This document shows positions 56,526 through 64,000 of a stretch of 64,000 nucleotides of DNA, piece after piece. Location of the stretch: assembly GCF_002127325.2 (NCBI RefSeq), contig NC_035440.2, forward strand, positions 73,655,819-73,719,818, in the 5' to 3' direction. The stretch comes from Helianthus annuus. Its lineage: Eukaryota; Streptophyta; Magnoliopsida; Asterales; Asteraceae. Under the pieces are notes generated by a model. The model did no database searches. It saw only the letters and a list, made by a program, of their open reading frames with translations, and was not told where the DNA came from. The number at the start of each line of letters is the position of its first letter. Positions within the stretch are counted from its first letter, which is position 1. The translations under genes and the position numbers were made by a program.

Positions 56526-59500
56526 TCACGGATTCAGTTTGCCCCGTTTGCCAAAACGAACCACACCCTTCCAGGGTGAGACTTTTAGTAAAACCCGGTC
56601 CCCGACCTGAAATTCCAAAGGCTTTCTACGCTTGTCCGCGTAGGCTTTCTGACGGTCGCGTGCTGCTGCCATGCGTTGTCGTATCTGTGCAATCTTTTCT
56701 GTGGCGTCCACTACAATCTCTGGACCCGTGATCTGACTATCCCCCACCTCTGCCCAACAGAGAGGTGACCGGCATTTACGCCCGTACAATGCCTCGAATG
56801 GAGCGGCTTGGATGCTGGTGTGATAGCTGTTATTGTATGAGAACTCCACCAAAGGGAGGTGCTTTTCCCAGCCGTTGCCGAAATCGATGACGCATGCCCG
56901 AAGCATGTCTTCTAGAGTTTGGATCGTTCGCTCAGACTGCCCATCCGTCTGAGGATGATATGCTGTGCTCATGTCTAATCTTGAGCCGAAAGATTTGTGC
57001 ATTGCTTGCCAAAGTTCTGACGTGAATCGTGCATCGCGATCCGAAATGATGGATGTGGGCACCCCGTGCCTCGAAACAACTTCTTTAAGATAGACGTCTG
57101 CGAGAGTGGAGAACTTATCCGTTTCCTTTATGGGTAGGAAGTGTGCAGACTTGGTGAGTCGATCCACGATCACCCATATGGTATCATTCCCACGCTGGGA
57201 TCTGGGTAGGCCTGTAACGAAATCCATGGAAATTTCTTCCCATTTCCATTGAGGTATCTTAGGCTGCTGAAGTAGGCCCGCTGGTTTCTGGTATTCAACC
57301 TTGACTCTCGCACAGGTCAAACACTTGCCAACATAAGTAGCGATGTGGGCCTTCATGCTAGGCCACCAATAAGTGGTTCTGATGTCGTGGTACATTTTGT
57401 CCGACCCTGGATGTACCGAATAGCGAGACTTGTGAGCTTCATCCATTACAAGTTCGCGTAGACCGCCATAAAGTGGGACCCAAATACGCCTCGTTACATA
57501 GTAGGCGACGTCTGCCTTCTGTTCTAACCGCTGTCGTGAGCCGCGTAGGGCTTCTGCCTTGACGTTTTCTGGTTTTAGTGCTTCGATCTGAGCAGTTCGT
57601 ATCTGTGCAGGAAGGCTAGACTGAATCGTAAGCTGTAGCGCTCGCACGCGCCGAGGTAAAGTGTCTTTCCGACTGAGGGCATCGGCCACAACGTTGGCCT
57701 TGCCTGGATGGTACTTGATAGCGCATTCGTAATCGTTCAGTAATTCAACCCATCGCCGTTGACGCATGTTCAAATCCTTCTGCTTAAGGATATGCTCGAG
57801 ACTCTTGTGATCGGTGTAAATTGTGCACCTGGTACCGTACAGGTAGTGTCGCCATATCTTAAGCGCGAAAACAACAGCTCCCAGCTCAAAATCGTGCGTC
57901 GTGTAGTTCCATTCGTGAATCTTAAGTTGGCGTGAAGCGTAAGCAATAACCTTGTCGCGCTGCATTAACACACATCCAAGTCCCCGAATGGATGCATCAC
58001 AATAAACCACGAAGTCATCTGTGCCCTCTGGCAAAGAGAGGATAGGTGCGCTGCAAAGTCTATCCTTTAAGTGCTGAAAAGCAGTCTCCTGGGGTTCTCC
58101 CCAGCGATAGGTAACACCCTTTTGTGTCAGTAACGTAAGCGGCTGCGCAATCTTCGAGAAATCCTTGATAAACCGTCTGTAGTAACCTGCCAAACCCAAG
58201 AATTGGCGTATTTCCATTGGCGTTCGTGGTGCAGGCCAGTTCCTGATCGAGTCTACCTTGGATGGATCGACATGGATCCCATCCTTGTTTACTACGTGGC
58301 CTAAGAAATGGACTTCACGAAGCCAGAAGTCGCATTTCGAAAACTTAGCGTATAGCTGTTCCTTCCGAAGGAGTTCCAAAATAAGACGAAGATGCTGCTC
58401 GTGTTCCTCCTGACTCTTGGAGTAGATCAGAATGTCGTCGATGAATACTATGACGAATTTGTCAAGATAGGGTTTGCACACCCTGTTCATAAGGTCCATA
58501 AATACGGCAGGCGCGTTCGTTAACCCGAACGGCATGACAAGAAACTCGTAGTGACCGTAACGAGTTCTGAATGCTGTCTTGGAGACGTCCTCATCCCGGA
58601 CTCTCAGCTGATGATACCCTGACCTCAAGTCTATCTTCGAATAGTAACTCGACCCTTGCAACTGGTCGAATAGGTCGTCGATGCGCGGAAGAGGATAACG
58701 GTTCTTCACCGTCACCTTGTTGAGTTCACGGTAGTCGATGCACATTCTGAACGTACCGTCCTTCTTTTTCACGAAAAGTACTGGAGCTCCCCAAGGCGAA
58801 GAGCTTGGACGAATGAAGCCCTTTTCCAAGAGCTCTTGTAGCTGCTTTGACAATTCTTCCAATTCTGATGGAGCTAGACGATATGGTGCGCGAGCTATGG
58901 GTGCTGCTCCTGGAGCGAGCTCGATTTGAAATTCGACCTGACGATGAGGCGGTAAGCCAGGTAAGTCTTCAGGAAACACCTGGGGGTAATCGCGTACAAC
59001 TGGAATATCCTCCAATTTCTTTTCTTTTGCTGATGCGTCTGTAACGAGTGCCAAGATTGCGGTATGACCCGTCCGCAGGCACTTCTGAGCCTTCAAGAAA
59101 GAGATGATGCCAACCACAGCACCACTCTTGTCGCCTTGGACTTCGAGAGGTTCTTGACCAGAACGTGGAATGCGAATAATCTTCTCGCTGCATAAGATCT
59201 CTGCCTGATGTTGGGACAACCAATCCATCCCAATCACGACGTCGAAGCTACCCAAAACTATGGGAATGAGATCGATAGAGAAAGCTTGACCAACTAGGAT
59301 AAGATTACAACCCTGAACTACGTGCGTGGCTTTTAGACTTTTACCGTTAGCTAACTCTAATACATGTTTGGTGGGTAAAAGTGTTGGTGCACGTTTTAGC
59401 AGTTGACACATTTTCACAGACATATAGCTTGTATCCGCACCCGAATCAAACAAAACAGTAACGTAAATATTGTCGAGGAGAAACTTACCCATAACCACAT

Positions 59501-60637
59501 TGGGATCGTTCACTGCGTCACCTCGACCTAGCACAAAAGCGCGTCCCCTAGCCTCGTTGCCATTAATGTTGTTGTTCCCACCGTTGTTGTTCCCGTTGCC
59601 CTGGTTATTGTTGTTGCGATTCTGGTTCAACTGAGGGCAGTCGTGTTTGAAATGACCTTCAGCCCCACACTGGAAACATCCCCGGTTTCCACGCTGTGGC
59701 TGCTGTTGCTGCTGTGGGTTCTGTGGAGCTGGTTGTTGCGGTTGCTGGTTCTGGTTTGCAGGCCGTGGACTCCTACAGTCTTTGGCCTCATGCCCCATTT
59801 TGAGACACCTTTGACAACGACCCTTGTTGCATGGGCCGCTATGGTGCCTGTTGCAGTTGTGACACTTGGGGTGAAATCCCTGATATCTTCCCCGTCTATG
59901 ACCACCAGAGGATTGTTGACCAGGACTCTGGTAGTGGTCAGTCTTCTGTTGCTGAGCTTGAGACTGAACGGATGCTGAACCTTTACTAGAATCTCCATCC
60001 CACTTTCTTTTGCTGTCGCTAGTAGTAGCGGGAGTAACTGAAGGAGCGACGGTAGCAGTAGCGCTGACACGCTTAGGCAGTTTGTTCTGATCCACTGCCT
60101 GGTCGGTGATGCGATGAGCGAGACGTTGAATATCCTGGATGTTATCGAGATTAGCCGAGGTAACATGGCTCTGGATCTCTGGCGCCAATCCCTTGAGATA
60201 CATCTCAATGCGCTTGTATGGGGGGTCCACCATGGTTGGGCACAGTACGGCCAGCTCATTCGACCGTTTAGTATACGCTTCGATCTCTGATCCAACCATT
60301 TTCAAATTATACAGCTCGTCTTCCAACTTGTGAATATCTTCACGTGTACAATACTCCCTCTTGATAAGTTCCTTAAAATCGTTCCAGGGTGTGGCGTTAG
60401 CAGCTGCCAACCCCAGAATTTGCACCTGCGCGTTCCACCAGGTTAGCGCGATTCCTTCCAAGGTGCCAGTTGCATACTTGACCTTGCGAGCCTCAGGGCA
60501 CTCGCACATTTCGAATACTGATTCTAGCTTTTCAAACCAATGGAGGAGTCCCACTGCCCCCTCGGTGCCACTGAAAGAATTTGGACGACAGTCCATGAAG
60601 TTCTTGAATGTGCAGACAGGCTGCTGCGCGTGTTGAC
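56526..60637 (-). CDS. Tekay element 2 gag-pol polyprotein, stop before the C-terminus
   Basis: Open from about 60637 (first internal Met at 60596) to a TGA at 56526, 1356 residues from that Met. Gag capsid-like region (about 10-170), zinc knuckles CHNC at 245, CQRC at 261 and CFQC at 307, then an Asn/Gln-rich linker. Protease DSGA at 384-387. RT with [10 protein letters not shown] at 654 and FIDD at 718-721. RNase H with CDAS at 866. Integrase with an H1055-H1062-C1092-C1095 finger and catalytic D1125, D1186 and E1222. The TGA stands where relatives have Arg in LNPRYVGPF, a likely CGA-to-TGA change by methylated-C decay. All enzymes upstream look intact, so the copy could in principle still supply RT and a shortened integrase. 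Whether it is expressed cannot be seen. Confidence 0.93.
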
Positions 60638-60727
60638 CTATTGTGTACGAATAGGACGAAGTTAAATACGAGAGTTAATGTAGGATCTAGAGATCCTAGT
60701 GTGTGCCTATACTGCAGGATATACTAC
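60638..60727 (-). other. possible 90-nt intron in gag of Tekay element 2
   Basis: The interval begins GTAGTATA and ends ACAATAG. Joining its flanks continues the frame exactly ([20 protein letters not shown]). Unspliced, the reading stops after AAAQAGSISCSIGTH. Confidence 0.5.
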
Positions 60728-60815
60728 CTGCTTGAGCAGCTGCAAGTGCCGCAGCGACTTGAGCTTGAACGAGAGCCTCTAGCTGGGCTTGTGTCATGTT
60801 AATTCTTCCAGACAT
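60728..60815 (-). CDS. gag N-terminal segment of Tekay element 2
   Basis: From ATG at 60815: MSGRINMTQAQLEALVQAQV then AAALAAAQA. Met/Gln/Ala-rich helical N-termini of this kind head the gag of related plant elements. It joins the main gag only if 60638-60727 is removed, so either splicing occurs or translation of gag starts further in, at 60596. In-frame sequence upstream of the ATG is open to 60887 but has no gag character. Confidence 0.6.
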
Positions 60816-61116
60816 GATCTTCATAGTAAAAAGTAACGTGAGTGAGAGGGGTTCGCAAGTAGGGCGATGACAGAAAAGTGTAAGCACGTAGGGATTCTCA
60901 TGCTATAGTATCATGTGTGTCTAAACGTAATGCGAGCAAGGTTCTAAGCAGTTCTAGCAAACAGGCAATAAACATAAACCTTATTACCTAGGATGTCGAG
61001 TCTTGCACGTGGAGCGAAGCATCGTTGTGGATCGTTGAGAGCACTGTTCTGGTTATAGTCTGGTTTTTAATAAAAACGTTTTCCCCATATTAAAACCAAG
61101 TTCTCTATAACCAATG

Positions 61117-61128
61117 GCTCTGATACCA
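61117..61128 (-). other. primer binding site, Tekay element 2
   Basis: Minus-strand TGGTATCAGAGC, three bases from the 5' LTR; perfect initiator tRNA-Met type. Confidence 0.92.
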
Positions 61129-61131
61129 ATC

Positions 61132-63722
61132 TGTCACACCCCCAAAATCCCACATGCGGAGTACCACCGCTTGGGAGCGTGACATGACCAGGATCAAGCC
61201 ACCAATTATATCAAACATAACATTTAATAATAACCATAAACATAATTGATGTTCAAGACCAAACATTGTATATGTAGCGGAAGCATTTAAGTAAAACCCA
61301 ATCATAAGTGTTAACGTATGAAATATCATAAGTGTTTAGTAAACATTCATAAATCCTTGTCCACAACGACCCGCTCCTCCTTGTGCAAGCTCCATAAAGT
61401 ACCTAAGGTCCTGCAAGGCATGCAACAAATAATCAACAAACTAGTTGAGCGAGTTCACAGAAAGTAAGTTCGTAACAGTAATGCGTAAGTTCATCTAGTG
61501 GGGGCTTCCCATACAAGTATATACTATTTGTGAGGGATTCTCAAGTTTATCCTTAACAATGGGGGATTCCCATTATAGTATAAACTATTTGTGAGGGATT
61601 CTCAAGTTTATCCTTAACAATGGGGGATTCCCATTATAGTACTTACTAGACTAGTGCAACCATGTGTTCTTCTTAAACCGAGAACAGGAATACGTACTGG
61701 GTCACGTAGGCTTTACGTGACGTGCCCTTCCCCGAGGACAGTGGTACGCGTGGGGGCTACGTAGGCTTTACGCAGCGTGTCCTTCCGACCCGGAAGACAG
61801 TAGATGGTATTGGGTTACGTAGGCTTTACGTAACGTGTCCTCCCGACCCGGGAGACAAATGATAATTACTGGGTTACGTAGGCTTTACGTAACGTGTCCT
61901 GACTATCCTGAGGACGATGGTCTACAGTCTAGTGATTGCGTAAGTATGAGTAATCGTATCATATCAACATTCCAACCCAATTCCCAACCCGGGAATCCCA
62001 TGCCTTGGCTGTGTGAACTCACCTTGGATTGCTCGGCAGATACACAAAGAGTACAGATAAGCTAGTAAATGGTCAACCACGTCCTATCATGGTTATAATA
62101 CAAGTCAGGTTTTGACTAAGGTAATGCACGTATGTGTCACATAAGATAGCATATAGGAACCACACACGGATCATGGCAAATACGTAACCTCATGTTCAAC
62201 AGTTATATTATAATCAAGATTGGGCTCGCACAAGCCCAGCCGTCTTGTGCGATCCATCATATGTTCCCCAAACATACCCGGCCCAAATATTAAACCCATC
62301 AGAAAGTGGCCCAACAGATAACAAATTAAACATAAAAGGTCTCGGCCCAACAACCCGTGGTGCTCTTGTGCGGTCGGACGGTCTTGTGCGATCCGATCGG
62401 GTTGTGCGCTTGTGACCCGGGCTTCAAGGCCCATCCGTATGTAAACATTCAGCATGCATGAGCGGCCCAAAAGCTATCAAGGAATACAACTTGTGCGATT
62501 TAATTAACTTGTGCGACCCGGTTAGGTTGTGCGACTGACCAGCCCAACCCAACATGCCCTCGGCCCAATAGTTAGTCACTAATATAACTTGTGCGGTCCA
62601 GAGGGTTCTTGTACGATCTGGTTAAGCTTGTGCGAATGAGCCCCTTATGCGACCAAGAGGTGTCGTGTGCGATTAGTTCAATATCCGATTATTAAGCCAT
62701 TCGGTTACAATTCATTTAACAGTTCCCTTAATTACATTCTATCAATTAATACAATTCCAACAAACCAGTTTACACAAACTCGATCAAACAGGGATTTTGA
62801 GCATCGATTCTTATGAACCCTAATCTTGATTCAAATCATAGCAATAACTAACAACTCAAAACATTTAACATCTAATACTAGCTTCGAGTTCTAGCTACCG
62901 AACATGTGAACAATATCCAACCGTATAACATTACACAATAGCCGATCCATCATACATTCATATATATCTGATTCATGTGCAAGCCGATTACGTGAACCTT
63001 ATATATCATTGATTAGCAACATTCAATCTAACATTAGCATACAATAATCTGAATATATAGCATGGTGACCAATTAACATCTCTTAGGTTCATAAATATTT
63101 TCCTACTATCCGATTTCAACATATGTATCATCAATCAATCCTAAGCACATAACATCATTCAACACAACACCAATATCAACACTAACCGATGGAAAGGGGA
63201 GTGGGATTGATCCGTGCACAATAATCTTCGATGAAGGGGAATCCTTGGCTGCCTTCGGTTTGCGAAGAAGAGAGGGAGAATAGCTAGGGTTTCTTGTGTG
63301 AGGGTGTTTTGGTAACAATGATTGGGGGTTACAAACACCCTAATTGATAATCAATCCAAAAGAATGGGCCGAACCCTCAATGGGCTGCCCTAAGGGTCCG
63401 ATTACAAGGAAGTGGCCCAACGGCCTTGTGCGCTTGAGCAATAGTTGTGCGGTTCGGATCATGATGTGCGTTTTGGACCATTACATACATTCATATATTA
63501 CATACACAATATACATACTTACAACATAGCACATAACAAATATATCATTCACTAAGAAAATCATAACGTTTCACATAAGCACATAACGTTACAGGATAGG
63601 TCCAAAGTGCGAGTTGTCACATTATCCCCAACTAATTGGAAATTTCGTCCCGAAATTTGGTATGCACTCACTGAGGAAGCTAGGTAAGTTCAATCGTTCA
63701 CTGGTTTTCCTGGGGTGTCACA
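61132..63722 (-). repeat. 5' LTR of Tekay element 2
   Basis: 2591 bp, same length as the 3' LTR. It repeats all internal arrays of that LTR at a constant offset of 7606 bp. Confidence 0.95.
61695..61916 (-). repeat. four-unit hairpin array, 5' LTR copy
   Basis: Same as 54089-54310. None of the LTR-to-LTR differences that I saw falls in the hairpin arms. Confidence 0.9.
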
Positions 63723-64000
63723 CTATTCATTTACAACCCTAGTTAAGAACACTCCCTTTATCTATGATGTTGACTTTTAAGGTCAAATGATTTACCATTA
63801 ACATCAAAATTGATACTTTTACTCTAATCTTTTCTGGACAAAATGCAAAATAAATCCACCATTAGAGTAACCATCATTAACAAAACAATGTTGGCATAAA
63901 TTAACCATAAAACCCATACGAATTCCCCACTTGAAAAACCTTAAAATTTGACCTTGTATATAGCTTCTTTAAAACAAAACAAAACAAAATTCAATAGAAA
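63723..64000. other. flank of Tekay element 2, unassigned
   Basis: Starts with the right TSD ctatt, then 'catttacaaccctagtt', which may be a terminus of an older DNA transposon. The rest is AT-rich without a coding signal. Confidence 0.4.

Larger units (their letters stand above)
53526..63722 (-). mobile_element. Tekay-type Ty3/gypsy retrotransposon 2, nearly complete
   Basis: Two 2591-bp LTRs (53526-56116 and 61132-63722) and TSD ctatt (53521-53525 and 63723-63727). The total length is 10.2 kb. The interior reads PBS, gag, protease, RT, RNase H, integrase and chromodomain on the minus strand. I counted about 17 LTR differences by eye, so the copy is older than the LARD at 9793. Pol is broken only near its end. 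Confidence 0.96.

Noticed and set aside
56526..60596. Endogenous pararetrovirus (caulimovirus) RT
   Set aside because: Perfect LTRs, TSD, polypurine tract, integrase and a chromodomain identify a Ty3/gypsy retrotransposon; no movement protein or coat domain is present.
61117..61128. tRNA-Met fragment as a tRNA gene
   Set aside because: Only the 12 bases complementary to the tRNA 3' end are present, at the PBS position beside an LTR; there is no cloverleaf.

Overview
This window is plant nuclear DNA with no intact host gene. It is almost entirely transposable elements, many nested in one another and carrying target-site duplications (TSDs) that can be read directly. The retrotransposon families (Ty3/gypsy Tekay-type chromoviruses, a Ty1/copia Sirevirus-like element with an extra ORF, two large coding-less LTR elements and one gag-only copia element), the initiator-tRNA-Met primer sites and the intron-bearing gene fragments point to a eudicot. 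Asteraceae (daisy family) is my best guess, from the look of the gag/pol proteins and not from any search.

Layout. 1-4648: the 3' end of a copia/Sirevirus-like element (+ strand) with a decayed extra ORF and its 3' LTR. 4649-7167: AT-rich intergenic DNA with minisatellites and a (TC)n tract. 7168-23246: a Tekay Ty3/gypsy element (- strand, TSD attga). Its integrase is split by a very young, coding-less 7.7-kb LTR element at 9793-17482 (TSD ccatc; LTRs of equal length with one difference seen). The host sequence here is a tandem duplication, so the second copy (23591-24333) preserves the empty insertion site. A tRNA-derived SINE lies in both copies. 24334-30630: intergenic DNA with a string of small DNA transposons (hAT-, PIF/Harbinger- and Mutator-like) and tandem repeats. 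30631-33126: a candidate Helitron end followed by same-strand exon fragments of three unrelated genes (HMA1-type P1B-ATPase, AGD14-type ArfGAP, SEC20-type SNARE). 33127-52909 (TSD atgag): a coding-less LTR family in an LTR-internal-LTR-internal-LTR array. Its middle LTR carries a gag-only copia element (38118-43314, TSD aaaag) and a solo Sirevirus-like LTR (46154-46957, TSD ccaaa). 52915-53525: continuation of the Helitron-side flank. 53526-63722 (TSD ctatt): a second Tekay element (- strand) with a nearly complete gag-pol and a possible gag intron. 63723-64000: unassigned flank.

How the parts relate. The two Tekay elements have gag-protease-RT-RNaseH-integrase-chromodomain order, and each is broken by stops or frameshifts. 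The two coding-less families keep the same PBS, the same polypurine tract and, next to it, the same palindrome, so they look like parasites of Tekay machinery. The most unusual signals are the three-gene chimera, the palindrome that co-varies beside the polypurine tract in four families, the co-varying hairpin array in the LTRs of the second Tekay element, and the LTR of that element that seems to have grown by absorbing its old polypurine-tract region.
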